Of a DNA stretch of 64,000 nucleotides, positions 24,480-32,921 are shown one piece after another. Positions within the stretch are counted from its first letter, which is position 1, and each line of letters starts with the position of its first letter. Where the stretch lies: contig NZ_CP026498.1 of the NCBI RefSeq assembly GCF_002953255.1, positions 1,907,291 through 1,971,290 on the forward strand, read 5' to 3'. A program made the position numbers and the translations under genes. This DNA comes from Streptomyces sp. CB01881. Lineage in GTDB: Bacteria; Actinomycetota; Actinomycetes; Streptomycetales; Streptomycetaceae. Below the pieces are notes generated by a model that worked only from the letters and a program-made list of their open reading frames with translations, was not told the origin of the DNA and made no database searches.

Positions 24480-25205
24480 TCACCCGCCCCCGCCGCCCGT
24501 CCAGCGGTAACAGAGCTCCGGGCGGCCCACGTTGCCGTACTGGGGTTCGCGGGCGGCGAGGCCGCTGTCGACGAGGTGTTCGAGGTACCGGCGGGCGGTG
24601 ATGCGGGAGACGCCGGCGGCGGCACCGGCGGCGGCCGCGGAGAGCCCGGTGCGCGCGTCGCGCAGGACGGTGGCGACGGTGTCCAGGGTCGGCGCGCTCA
24701 ATCCCTTGGGGAGGGCGGTGCGTTCGGGGGTGCGCAGGAGGGAGAGGGCCTGGTCCACCTCGTCCTGGCCGGTGGCCTCGCCGGTGCGGGCGAGGGTGTC
24801 GCGGTAGCGGGCGTACCGCTCCAGGCGGTCGTGCAGGGCGGCGGCGCTGAACGGCTTCAGCAGGTACTGGACGACACCCGCCGAGACGGCCTGGCGGACC
24901 ATCGCGAGGTCGCGGGCGGAGGTGACAGCGATGACGTCCGTGGTGTGGCCGGCCGCGCGCAGCGTGCCGCAGAGCTGGAGGCCGTGCCCGTCCGGGAGGT
25001 AGAGGTCGAGCAGGGTGAGGCCGACGGGGGTGCCCGCGGCGCGGGCGCGGTCGAGGAAGCGCAGCGCGTCCGCGCAGCTGTGCACCGTCCCGGCGGCCCG
25101 GAAGCCCGGCTCGCGCTGGACGTAGAGCGTGTGGGCGGCGGCGGCCACCGGGTCGTCCTCGACCACCAGGACGGAGATCTCGGGCCGGGCCGGGGGGCGG
25201 GTCAC
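24480..25205 (-). CDS. CitB/DcuR-type response regulator
   Basis: GTG 25205 overlaps the sensor kinase stop. The 241-residue protein begins with a receiver domain (VLVVEDDPVAAAAH, phosphoacceptor Asp in LTLLDLYLPDGHG, Lys in YLLKPFSAAALHDRLERY). A C-terminal winged-helix of the CitB/DpiA type follows (GLSAAAAGAAAGVSRITARRYLEHLVDSGL, then PELCYRW). Such systems sense C4-dicarboxylates or citrate. A DctA symporter is adjacent, so it probably activates that gene. Confidence 0.88.
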   Translation of the reverse strand: MTRPPARPEISVLVVEDDPVAAAAHTLYVQREPGFRAAGTVHSCADALRFLDRARAAGTPVGLTLLDLYLPDGHGLQLCGTLRAAGHTTDVIAVTSARDLAMVRQAVSAGVVQYLLKPFSAAALHDRLERYARYRDTLARTGEATGQDEVDQALSLLRTPERTALPKGLSAPTLDTVATVLRDARTGLSAAAAGAAAGVSRITARRYLEHLVDSGLAAREPQYGNVGRPELCYRWTGGGGG

Positions 25206-26884
25206 GACGCCACCGCCTCGAACCGCCCAGGCACCCGGACCAGCGGCAGCCGCACGGTGAGCACCGCGCCGCGGTCCCGGCCGACCTCGACGGTGCCGCC
25301 GTTGCGCCGGGCGGCCTGGGCGACGAGGGCGAGCCCCAGCCCGTGCCCGCGGCCGTCCTGCTTGGTGCTCCAGCCGCGCCGGAACACGTCGTCCACGGCG
25401 GCCGGGTCGATGCCGGCGCCGGTGTCGGCGACCCGCAGCAGCAGGTGCCCGCCGTCGCGGGGCGTGGCGTCGATCCGGGCGGTGACGGTGACTTCGGGCG
25501 GGTCGGGGCTCTCGGCGGCGCCGGCGATCGCCGCGTCCACCGCGTTGTCGACCAGGTTCCCGAGGACGGTGATCAGGTCGCGGGCGGAGAGTCCGGGCGG
25601 CAGCACGCCGTCGTCGATCCGGCTGTCCTCGGTGAGTGTCAGCTCCACCCCGCGCTCGGCGGCCTGGGCGGCCTTGCCGAGCAGCAGCGCGGCCAGCACC
25701 GGCTCGCCGACGGCGGCGACCACGCGGTCGGTGAGCTGCTGGGCGAGGGCGAGTTCGGCGGTGGCGAACTCCACCGCCTCCTGGTGACGCCCGAGTTCGA
25801 TCAGCGAGACGACGGCGTGCAGCCGGTTGGCGGCCTCGTGCGCCTGCGCGCCGAGCGCCTCGGTGAAGCCGCGCACGGAGTCCAGCTCCCCGCTCAGCGA
25901 CTGGAGTTCGGTGTGGTCGCGGAGGGTGAGGACGCGGCCGAGGCCGGTGCCGATGGTGGAGGTATTGAGCACCACGACGCGCTCGGCGGTGAGATGGACC
26001 TCGTCCCGGACCGGCTCCGCCCCGAGCACGGCCGCCACGAGCGCCTCCGGCAGCCCCAGCCCGTCGACCGGGCGCCCCTCCAAGTCCCCGGCCAGTCCGA
26101 GGAGTTCACGGGCCGCGTCGTTGCAGAGCACCACCCGGTGGCGGCGGTCGAGCAGCACCAGGCCCTCGCGCACCGAGTGCAGGGTGGCCTGGTGGTACTC
26201 GTACAGGTGGCTGAGCTCGGCCGGCCCCATGCCGTGGGTGTGCCGGCGCAGCCTGGAGTTGGCGAGGTAGGTGCCGAGCCCGCCGAGCGCCAGCGCGGCC
26301 ACCGCCACACCGGCCAGGGCGAGCAGCGGCCCGCTCAGCTGCGCGGAGATGGACTTCACCGTGATCCCCGCACTGACCAGCGCCACCACCCGGTGCCGCT
26401 CGTCGAACACCGGGGTCACCACCCGGACGGACGGGCCGAGCGTCCCGGTGTACGTCTCGCTGCGGGTCTCCCCGGCGAGCGCCCAGTCGATGTGGCCGAG
26501 GAAGGTCCTGCCGATCTGCTCGGGCAGCGGGTGGGTCCAGCGCACCCCGGCGGTGTCCATCACCGTGATGAACGAGACCCCGGTGTCGGCCCGGACCTGT
26601 TCGGCGTACGGCTGGAGGACGGCGGTCGGATCGGGCCCGGCGACGGCGGCCCGGACGGACGGCGAGTCGGCGACCGCCTCGGCGACGGCGGTGACCTGGC
26701 TGCGCGCCGCGGCCTCGGTCCGGTCGGCGGTGAACAGGTAGGCCAGCACGGCGCCGCCCGCCACCACGGCGGCGACGATGACCACCTGGACGACGAAGAG
26801 CTGTCCGGCCAGGCTGCGCACCAGTCGGCGCGGCGCACCGGGCACCGGCCGACGGCGCGGCGTGGGGAGCGTGCGCGGGGACAT
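25202..26884 (-). CDS. CitA/DcuS-type sensor histidine kinase
   Basis: The 560-residue product has an N-terminal membrane segment (FVVQVVIVAAVVAGGAVLAYLF), an extracytoplasmic PAS-like sensor of about 130 residues containing TGVSFITVMDTAGVRWTHP, and a second membrane segment near residue 185. A cytoplasmic PAS (VLLDRRHRVVLCNDAARELLG) and the CitA/DcuS kinase core follow, with phosphoacceptor His in GAQAHEAANRLH, N-box LGNLVDNAVDAA, DTGAGI and GRGHGLGL. The sensor matches the citrate/dicarboxylate class. It is coupled to the response regulator and divergent from dctA. Confidence 0.9.
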   Translation of the reverse strand: MSPRTLPTPRRRPVPGAPRRLVRSLAGQLFVVQVVIVAAVVAGGAVLAYLFTADRTEAAARSQVTAVAEAVADSPSVRAAVAGPDPTAVLQPYAEQVRADTGVSFITVMDTAGVRWTHPLPEQIGRTFLGHIDWALAGETRSETYTGTLGPSVRVVTPVFDERHRVVALVSAGITVKSISAQLSGPLLALAGVAVAALALGGLGTYLANSRLRRHTHGMGPAELSHLYEYHQATLHSVREGLVLLDRRHRVVLCNDAARELLGLAGDLEGRPVDGLGLPEALVAAVLGAEPVRDEVHLTAERVVVLNTSTIGTGLGRVLTLRDHTELQSLSGELDSVRGFTEALGAQAHEAANRLHAVVSLIELGRHQEAVEFATAELALAQQLTDRVVAAVGEPVLAALLLGKAAQAAERGVELTLTEDSRIDDGVLPPGLSARDLITVLGNLVDNAVDAAIAGAAESPDPPEVTVTARIDATPRDGGHLLLRVADTGAGIDPAAVDDVFRRGWSTKQDGRGHGLGLALVAQAARRNGGTVEVGRDRGAVLTVRLPLVRVPGRFEAVAS

Positions 26885-27070
26885 GCCTGCCAGTGTGCAC
26901 CACGGCCGGGCCCGGTCCGGGCGGCCTGCGGACGGCGGGCACAGGCGAACCCGCCGCGGGCGCACGTGAACTCTATGAACGCAAACGTGACCCCCGTCAC
27001 CCCGCGGCCCCATAGTTCGGAGCGGCCCACCACCCGGGGCCGCCAGGACTGCATGGCGAAGGAGCCGCAG

Positions 27071-28513
27071 ATGTCGATCACCGGAGCAGGACCGCAGGCG
27101 GGGGTCAGACGGAAGGACCGCACCCACTACCTCTATCTCGCGGTGATCGCGGCCGTGGTCGCGGGCGTGGTGGTCGGCCTGGCCGCGCCGGGGTTCGCCG
27201 TGGAGCTGAAGCCGGTCGGGACGGGATTCGTCAACCTGATCAAGATGATGATCAGCCCGGTCATCTTCTGCACCATCGTGCTCGGCATCGGCTCGGTGAC
27301 CAAGGCCGCCAAGGTCGGCAAGGTCGGCGGCCTGGCCCTCGGCTACTTCCTCACCATGTCGACGGTGGCGCTGGCCATCGGCCTGCTGGTCGGCAACCTG
27401 CTGGAGCCCGGCGGCGGACTGCACCTGACCGCCGCGCTGGCCAAGTCCGGGCACGCCCAGGCCGCCGCCGGAGCCGCCCAGTCCACCACCGACTTCCTGC
27501 TCGGGATGATCCCGACCACCATGCTGTCGGCCCTCACCGAGGGCAAGGTGCTGCAGACCCTGCTGGTCGCCCTGCTGGCGGGCTTCGCCCTCCAGGCGAT
27601 GGGACCGGCCGGCACGCCCGTCCTGCGCGGGATCGAGCACGTCCAGCGGCTGGTCTTCCGGGTCATGTCGATGATCATGTGGGTGGCCCCGATCGGCGCC
27701 TTCGGGGCCATGGCGGCGGTGGTCGGAGCGACCGGCACGGCCGCGCTGAAGAGCCTCGCCGTCATCATGATCGGCTTCTACATCACCTGCGCGCTCTTCG
27801 TGGTCGTGGTGCTCGGCACGCTGCTCCGGCTGGTCGCGGGCGTCAACGTGTTCACGCTGCTGCGCTACCTGGGCCGCGAGTTCCTGCTGATCCTCTCCAC
27901 CTCCTCCTCGGAGAGCGCGCTGCCCCGGCTGATCGCCAAGATGGAGCACCTGGGCGTCAGCCGCCCGGTCGTCGGCATCACCGTTCCGACCGGCTACAGC
28001 TTCAACCTCGACGGCACGGCGATCTACCTGACCATGGCCTCGATCTTCATCTCGGAGGCGATGGACAAGCCGATGTCGCTGGGCGAGCAGGCCTCGCTGC
28101 TGGTCTTCATGGTGATCGCCAGCAAGGGCGCGGCCGGCGTCACCGGCGCCGGGCTGGCCACCCTGGCCGGCGGGCTCCAGTCGCACAAGCCGGCGCTGGT
28201 GGACGGGGTCGGCCTGATCGTCGGCATCGACCGCTTCATGTCTGAGGCCCGGGCGCTCACCAACTTCGCGGGCAACGCCGTCGCCACCGTGCTGATCGGC
28301 CACTGGACCGGCGAGTTCGACCGCGAGCGGGCCCGGCAGGTCCTGGCGGGCGAGGTGCCGTTCGACGAGCGGACGCTGGTCGACGCGCACGGCGCTCCGG
28401 CCTCGCCCGCCGACCCGGCCGCCCCGGGCACCGCCGGTGCCCCGGACGCCGCCCCCGCGCTGCCGGGCGCCGTCCCGCCGCAGGGCGGGGCACCGAGCAC
28501 GACGGCCGCCTGA
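27071..28513 (+). CDS. dctA: C4-dicarboxylate:cation symporter DctA
   Basis: ATG 27071 is chosen for the GAAGGAG site; ATG 27053 lies six codons upstream. The 480-residue protein is a DAACS family symporter: VNLIKMMISPVIFCTIVLGIG, the serine-rich re-entrant loop ILSTSSSESALPRLI, GYSFNLDGTAIYLTMASIF, the second hairpin FMVIASKGAAGVTGAG and GIDRFMSEARALTNFAGNAVATV. It imports succinate, fumarate and malate. A Pro/Ala-rich C-terminal tail of about 50 residues is longer than in E. coli DctA. Divergent from the CitA/CitB-type pair, which probably controls it. Confidence 0.93.
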   Translation: MSITGAGPQAGVRRKDRTHYLYLAVIAAVVAGVVVGLAAPGFAVELKPVGTGFVNLIKMMISPVIFCTIVLGIGSVTKAAKVGKVGGLALGYFLTMSTVALAIGLLVGNLLEPGGGLHLTAALAKSGHAQAAAGAAQSTTDFLLGMIPTTMLSALTEGKVLQTLLVALLAGFALQAMGPAGTPVLRGIEHVQRLVFRVMSMIMWVAPIGAFGAMAAVVGATGTAALKSLAVIMIGFYITCALFVVVVLGTLLRLVAGVNVFTLLRYLGREFLLILSTSSSESALPRLIAKMEHLGVSRPVVGITVPTGYSFNLDGTAIYLTMASIFISEAMDKPMSLGEQASLLVFMVIASKGAAGVTGAGLATLAGGLQSHKPALVDGVGLIVGIDRFMSEARALTNFAGNAVATVLIGHWTGEFDRERARQVLAGEVPFDERTLVDAHGAPASPADPAAPGTAGAPDAAPALPGAVPPQGGAPSTTAA

Positions 28514-28714
28514 CCGCCGCTCCCCCGGCCACCACTCTCCCCGGCCCGGCGCCGCAAGCCCAACCCCCCGGGCGGCGCCGGGCCGGGGTCCGTTCCGGCC
28601 GGGCCGGGGTCCGCGTCGCACGTGGCCGACGTCCGCGTCGCACCTGGCCGGCGTCTGCCTCCGCGTTCGCGCCGGGACCGGGATCCCTCCCGCGCCGGCC
28701 CCGGGTCGTGCCCG

Positions 28715-29671
28715 TCAGGGCTCGTCCGAGCCGCTGACCGCCCAGCTCAGGCCGGTCGCCGGATCCTCCATCGCGACGTGTACGTGTCGCAGGTCGTCCG
28801 CCGGGTCGCACCAGGTGAAGCACCGCATCCGGGCCACCAGGGCGTTCACCTCCACACGGTTCGGCCCCTCCCCGCCGGCCATCGCGCCGAGCGCCCGCCA
28901 GAGCGCCAGCCGGCCGTCCGCCGAGCCCTGCGAGCGCTCCGCGGCGCCCGCCTGGACCAGCACCGGATAGGCGATCGCGAACGGGAGGTACCCGCCGGTG
29001 ACCCGTCGCCCCGGAGCCAGCTGCCCCGCCGCCTGCGGCGCCGGACCCCGGACGCAGGCCACCTCCGCCCACTCCGCCAGCGCGGCCAGCGCCCGCGTCG
29101 CCCGTTGTCCGCGCAACCGTCCGCCCGGCTCGGGCAGCAGCACCGGGCCCAGGCCCTCCCGGGTGGCGGGGAGCGTGAGCAGTGCGCTGCGCGAACCGCC
29201 ACGCGGCAGGTAGTCGCGGACCCGGGTGCCCTCGCCCCAGCCCGCGGTCTCCCAGGGCTCCAGCACCAGCGGAACGCCCTCCGGATCCGGTTCGGCGCCG
29301 TAGGAGAGGTCCTCGCCGAGCAGCACCCGGGTGTGCGCGACCAGCCGCCGCACCCGCGCCGGGCCGAGCAACGGGGCCAGCCGCAGCCACGAGTGCCGGG
29401 TGGCCAGCACCTCCCACAGCGGCCCGGAGTCGTGGTCGGCCACCCCGGCGGCGGTTCCGGGGCCGCCGTCCGGGTCGAACAAGCGGACGGCCACCTCAGG
29501 CGGCGCGGCGTACGCGATCAGATGGCCGAGCGGCGCGGTGACGGCCGCCGCCCGCTCCTCGCCCGCGCGCGCGACGGCGACGGCGCGGGCCTGCCGGTAG
29601 GAACCCAGCAGTTCGGGCCAGCGGCCGTCCTCGACCAGGGTGCGGAGCCGGTGCTCCTCGTACGTGATCAC
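28715..29671 (-). CDS. Hypothetical protein
   Basis: The 318-residue product from ATG 29671 has strong coding bias but no family I recognise. It is soluble, has no signal peptide and is rich in Arg and Gly. Helical blocks with Trp (LWEVLATRHSWLRLAPLLGPARVRRLVAHTRVLLG) come first, a probable beta-rich section with GVPLVLEPWETAGWG in the middle, and an acidic end. It follows the ECF sigma factor on the same strand, 45 bp after its stop, so the two may be co-transcribed. Confidence 0.7.
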   Translation of the reverse strand: MITYEEHRLRTLVEDGRWPELLGSYRQARAVAVARAGEERAAAVTAPLGHLIAYAAPPEVAVRLFDPDGGPGTAAGVADHDSGPLWEVLATRHSWLRLAPLLGPARVRRLVAHTRVLLGEDLSYGAEPDPEGVPLVLEPWETAGWGEGTRVRDYLPRGGSRSALLTLPATREGLGPVLLPEPGGRLRGQRATRALAALAEWAEVACVRGPAPQAAGQLAPGRRVTGGYLPFAIAYPVLVQAGAAERSQGSADGRLALWRALGAMAGGEGPNRVEVNALVARMRCFTWCDPADDLRHVHVAMEDPATGLSWAVSGSDEP

Positions 29672-29716
29672 GATTCGCAGCGTACGGGCCCGGGTGGCAC
29701 ATCAGCTGACATGCCG

Positions 29717-30532
29717 TCAGCCCGGTGCGTCGGGCCGGGGTGCCGGCCGTGTCACGTCGCTGCCGCCGTGGCCGCCACCACCGGGCTCGCCACCCCCTTC
29801 GCCGGCCTCCCCTTCGGTCTCTCCGTCGGCCTCCCCATCGGCCGACCCGTCGGCCCCCCCATCGGCCGACCCGTCGGCCCCCCCATCGGCCGACCCGTCG
29901 GCCTCCCCGTCGACCCGCCCGCACGCGGGCCCGGGTTCACTCCGGCCGTGTTCGCGCTCGCGTTCGAGCACAGCCCGGAGCCGGCCCAGCGCGCGACGGC
30001 GGGTGACCGCCAGCGTGGACCGGTGCACACCCAGCAGGGCGGCCGCCTCGTCGACCGAGTACCCGTCGAGGTCGACCAGCGCCACCGCGCGGGCCTGCTT
30101 GACCGTGAGGCAGCGCAGCAGCCGGACCACCTCCCAACGCGCCTGCAACTCCCCCAGCCCGCCGCCGAGCGGATCCGTCCGAGCACGCTCCCCCTCGACG
30201 GGATCCGGCACGACCAGCCGCCGGCGGTCCCGGCGCCACTGGTCGCGCACGAGGTTCGCCATCGTGGTGACCGCATAGGCATAGGGCTGCGGGTGCCCGA
30301 GGAACCGCTCGGGCCTGCGGGCGATGCGCAGATAGGCCTCGTGCACGACGTCCCCGGCCGCACAGGGACTCCCGACGAGGGAGACGGCCGCCCGGTGGAG
30401 CCTCGGCAGCATTTCCGTGAACACCCGGTTGAATTCCGCCGATTCCGGATCGGCCGCCAGGGGCGCCGCCGCTCCGGGAGCAGCAGCGACGCCCGAATCC
30501 CGCCCACTCCGGCACCGGCCGGTGAATTCCAT
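29717..30532 (-). CDS. ECF sigma factor with repetitive acidic C-terminal tail
   Basis: ATG 30532 has GGGGAG five bases upstream. Residues about 35-185 form an ECF sigma factor: region 2 (FTEMLPRLHRAAVSLVGS, DVVHEAYLRIARRPERFLGH, YAYAVTTMANLVRDQWRRDRR) and region 4 (LLRCLTVKQARAVALVDLDGYSVDEAAALLGVHRSTLAVTRRRAL). The tail of about 75 residues is a Gly-Ala-Asp-Ser repeat encoded by a 24-bp tandem repeat and is not part of the standard fold. Divergent from the small secreted protein gene, which may be a target. No anti-sigma gene is visible nearby. Confidence 0.88.
   Translation of the reverse strand: MEFTGRCRSGRDSGVAAAPGAAAPLAADPESAEFNRVFTEMLPRLHRAAVSLVGSPCAAGDVVHEAYLRIARRPERFLGHPQPYAYAVTTMANLVRDQWRRDRRRLVVPDPVEGERARTDPLGGGLGELQARWEVVRLLRCLTVKQARAVALVDLDGYSVDEAAALLGVHRSTLAVTRRRALGRLRAVLEREREHGRSEPGPACGRVDGEADGSADGGADGSADGGADGSADGEADGETEGEAGEGGGEPGGGGHGGSDVTRPAPRPDAPG
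29836..29907. repeat. 24-bp tandem repeat within sigma factor tail
   Basis: Three 24-bp copies of CATCGGCCGACCCGTCGGC plus spacer start at 29836, 29860 and 29884, with degenerate half-copies on both sides. Because the period is a multiple of three, copy-number change would lengthen or shorten the Asp-Gly-Ser-Ala repeat of the sigma factor tail without a frameshift. Confidence 0.85.
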
Positions 30533-30740
30533 GCCGCTCCCCTCGGAAATCGGCACCCCGAAGGCACAGTTGACGATCCGATCGCCGACTGCCCTGTGAC
30601 GCACATCACATCATAGTTCGTCATCTCACCGTGCGCAGTTATTCGTGTGCAATGCGTCATCCCCCGGGCGGGGCAGGGGAATTGCCGAAGCCCTGCTGCC
30701 GCCCGGCCGGGGCAGGCACCACGAGCGAGGAGAGATCACC

Positions 30741-31115
30741 ATGTCAGGTTGCATCGCCCGGAACACCGCAAGGCTCGGGATGGTGGCCGCGGCCGCCCTC
30801 GGCGTGCTCGGCACCACGACCCTGCCGGCCGGGGCCGCCGCACCGGCCGCCGACCAGAGCATCTCCGCCGGCTCGGCCGCCGCGGCGCCCGCGGCCGTCA
30901 CCGCCTCCTACCACTGCACCATCACCGCCGACTACGGCTGGCGCTGGGAGGGCAACTGCCGGATCTACTCCGGCCAGCTGCGCACCATCACCTACTGCGC
31001 CAACGGCACCTCCACCACCGGCCTCTGGATCGGCGCCCGGCCCGAGCCGTGGGCGGTCTGGGGCAACTGCCCGGGCTCCAGCTGGACCAGGATCGTCTTC
31101 CAGAGCCGCGGCTGA
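30741..31115 (+). CDS. Small secreted cysteine-containing protein
   Basis: ATG 30741 follows GAGGAGA. The 124-residue product has a clear signal peptide (basic ARNTARLGM, hydrophobic VAAAALGVLGTTTL, AxA cleavage near PAGAAA). The mature domain of about 70 residues contains four cysteines (YHCTI, GNCRI, ITYCAN, WGNCPG), likely two disulfides, and many aromatic residues. I do not recognise the family. It is divergent from the ECF sigma factor gene with 208 bp between them, and a strong terminator follows. Confidence 0.78.
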   Translation: MSGCIARNTARLGMVAAAALGVLGTTTLPAGAAAPAADQSISAGSAAAAPAAVTASYHCTITADYGWRWEGNCRIYSGQLRTITYCANGTSTTGLWIGARPEPWAVWGNCPGSSWTRIVFQSRG

Positions 31116-31210
31116 CCCGACTCACGACCGGCCGGGCCACGACCGGCCGGGCCGACCGACCCGCTCCCCGACCCGCCCGCGGCAGCACGCCCGGCCGACG
31201 GGCACCGACG

Positions 31211-31250
31211 GCGTGAGGGGTGCCACCCGCACGGGTGGCACCCCTCACGC
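31211..31250. terminator. 18-bp perfect-stem bidirectional terminator
   Basis: Bases 31211-31228 pair with 31233-31250 without mismatch around a GCAC tetraloop. It lies between the secreted protein gene (ends 31115) and the convergent cvnD (ends 31302), so it can stop transcription from both sides. Confidence 0.9.
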
Positions 31251-31301
31251 CCCTGCCGCGCAGGGCCGTCGGACACGCCCCGAGGCGTGTCCGACTCCGC
31301 C

Positions 31302-32099
31302 TCAGCCGAGGGGCGCCCCCGCGTCGGCCAGCAGGCGGGCGGCGTGCACCCGGCCGGCGTGCTCGACCAGGTTGATCAGCACCTCCTTGCCCGAGGCGCG
31401 GCGGCGCGCATCGCAGAGCACCACCGGGGTGCCGGACTCCAGGTCCAACGCCCGGGCGACCTCGTCGGCCCCGAAGTCCCGGGTGCCGGCGAAGCGGTTG
31501 ACCGCCACCACGAACGGGATGCCCCGGTGCTCGAAGAAGTCCACGGCGGGAAAGCAGTCCGTCAGCCGGCGGGTGTCGGCCAGCACCACCGCGCCGAGCG
31601 CGCCCTGCGCCAGCTCGTCCCAGAGGAACCAGAACCGGTCCTGGCCCGGGGTGCCGAAGAGGTAGACGGACAACCCCTCGCGGATGGTGATCCGGCCGAA
31701 GTCCATGGCCACCGTGGTGGTGGTCTTCTGCTCGACCCCGCCGGTGTCGTCCACTCCCCGGCCGGCCTCGGTGAGCAGCTCCTCGGTGCGCAGTGGGCGG
31801 ATCTCGCTGACCGAGCCGACCAACGTGGTCTTGCCGACCCCGAACCCGCCCGCCACCAGGATCTTCAGGGCGAGCACCGGGGAGTCCGCCGGGGTCTCCT
31901 CCTCCTCGTCCTCGGGTCCGGGTCGGGGTCCCGGTCCGGGTCCGGGTCCGGGTGGGCCGTCCCCGTACAGGCGGTCCGCGGAGGAGCGCTCGCGGTGCGG
32001 CTGGTCGGTACAACACCCCTCGGTGCAGGACCCGTCGGTGCAGAACTCGTCGGCATGCGGGTGGCCGTGGCGCGGGTGGTCAGAGTGCGCGGAGTCCAT
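31302..32099 (-). CDS. cvnD: Conservon GTPase CvnD with His/Cys-rich N-terminal extension
   Basis: The GTPase domain (from about residue 75) has P-loop AGGFGVGKTTLVGSVSE, switch region KTTTTVAMDFGRI, G3 FGTPGQDRFWFLWDEL and VVAVNRFAG in place of NKxD, as in other CvnD proteins. These soluble GTPases complete the CvnA-D membrane-associated complex. Typical CvnD is about 190 residues; this has 265, because of an N-terminal extension beginning MDSAHSDHPRHGHPHADEFC that holds several His and four Cys, then a Pro-Gly/Glu linker. The ATG has a strong GGAGG site and overlaps cvnC by 20 bp, so the extension is probably translated. Confidence 0.9.
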   Translation of the reverse strand: MDSAHSDHPRHGHPHADEFCTDGSCTEGCCTDQPHRERSSADRLYGDGPPGPGPGPGPRPGPEDEEEETPADSPVLALKILVAGGFGVGKTTLVGSVSEIRPLRTEELLTEAGRGVDDTGGVEQKTTTTVAMDFGRITIREGLSVYLFGTPGQDRFWFLWDELAQGALGAVVLADTRRLTDCFPAVDFFEHRGIPFVVAVNRFAGTRDFGADEVARALDLESGTPVVLCDARRRASGKEVLINLVEHAGRVHAARLLADAGAPLG

Positions 32100-32514
32100 G
32101 GACGACCTCCTGGAGGATGCGCTCGTCAGGGAGCAGTGCGGGCGGGACGGGGCGGCCGACCCGGATGTACCCGGCCGCCAGCAGGTCGCCGAGCAGCACC
32201 CGCACCACGCCGAGCGGCAGGTCGAGGCCGGCGGCGATCTCGGCCACCGGGAGGCCGCCGCCCCGGCAGAGGCCGAGGATCCGGGCCTGCTCGGGCCCGA
32301 CCGGCAGGTCCGGCGCGTCGGGGAACCCGGCGGGGTCCGGGACCTCGCTGACCACCAGCGCGATCAGGTCGAACTCCTGCCCGCTGGGCCTCGTCCGTCC
32401 CCGTGTCATCGCGTACGGGCGGACCAGTGGCCCGGCCTCGTCGTCGTACCAGCGCGAGTGGTGGGCGGCGGCGAGCGGGTTGCGCTGCTGGTGCGGACGC
32501 GGCACCGGGTTCAC
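32080..32514 (-). CDS. cvnC: Conservon protein CvnC (DUF742)
   Basis: The 144-residue protein has the DUF742 pattern: VRPYAMTRGRTRP near the start and a winged-helix-like section EQARILGLCRGGGLPVAEIAAGLDLPLGVVRVLLGDLLAAGYI. It is the third gene of cvnABCD, overlapping cvnB at its start and cvnD at its end. CvnC proteins interact with the kinase-like CvnA and the GTPase; the biochemical role is unclear. Confidence 0.92.
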   Translation of the reverse strand: MNPVPRPHQQRNPLAAAHHSRWYDDEAGPLVRPYAMTRGRTRPSGQEFDLIALVVSEVPDPAGFPDAPDLPVGPEQARILGLCRGGGLPVAEIAAGLDLPLGVVRVLLGDLLAAGYIRVGRPVPPALLPDERILQEVVHGLRAL

Positions 32515-32921
32515 CGGCCGTCCGCGCTGCGCGGTGGTGTGAACAGGTGCTCGCCGACCCGGCGGACCAGTCTGGCCATCTCGTAGGCGATCAGGCCGAG
32601 GTCGGCTTCGGCGGTGGAGAACACCGCCAGGCAGGTGCCCTCGCCCGCGGCGGCCACGAACAGGAAGCCGTGCTCCAGCTCCACCATGGTCTGGCGGACC
32701 TCGCCGGCCCCGAAGTGCCGCCCGGCCCCCTTGGCCAGGCTGTGGAAGCCGGAGGCGACCGCGGCCAGGTGCTCGCCGTCCTCACGGCCGAGGCCGGCCG
32801 AGGTGCCCATGGCGAGGCCGTCGGCGGAGAGCATCACGGCGAACCGGATCTCGGCGACGCGCGAAACCAGCTCGTCGAGAAGCCAGTTGAGCTCTCCCGC
32901 GCGGTGGGTGGTGCCGATCAT
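32511..32921 (-). CDS. cvnB: Conservon protein CvnB (roadblock/LC7)
   Basis: ATG 32921 overlaps the cvnA stop (ATGA). The 136-residue product has a roadblock/LC7 domain: LNWLLDELVSRVAEIRFAVMLSADGLAMGTSAG, then AAVASGFHSLAKGAGRHFG and MVELEHGFLFVAAAGEGTCLAVF. Roadblock proteins commonly act as dimeric regulators of small GTPases, consistent with CvnD in the same operon. Confidence 0.94.
   Translation of the reverse strand: MIGTTHRAGELNWLLDELVSRVAEIRFAVMLSADGLAMGTSAGLGREDGEHLAAVASGFHSLAKGAGRHFGAGEVRQTMVELEHGFLFVAAAGEGTCLAVFSTAEADLGLIAYEMARLVRRVGEHLFTPPRSADGR

Noticed and set aside
25343..27052. Long plus-strand frame joined to dctA
   Set aside because: It is antisense to the sensor kinase; the symporter start is at 27071 with a good ribosome site.
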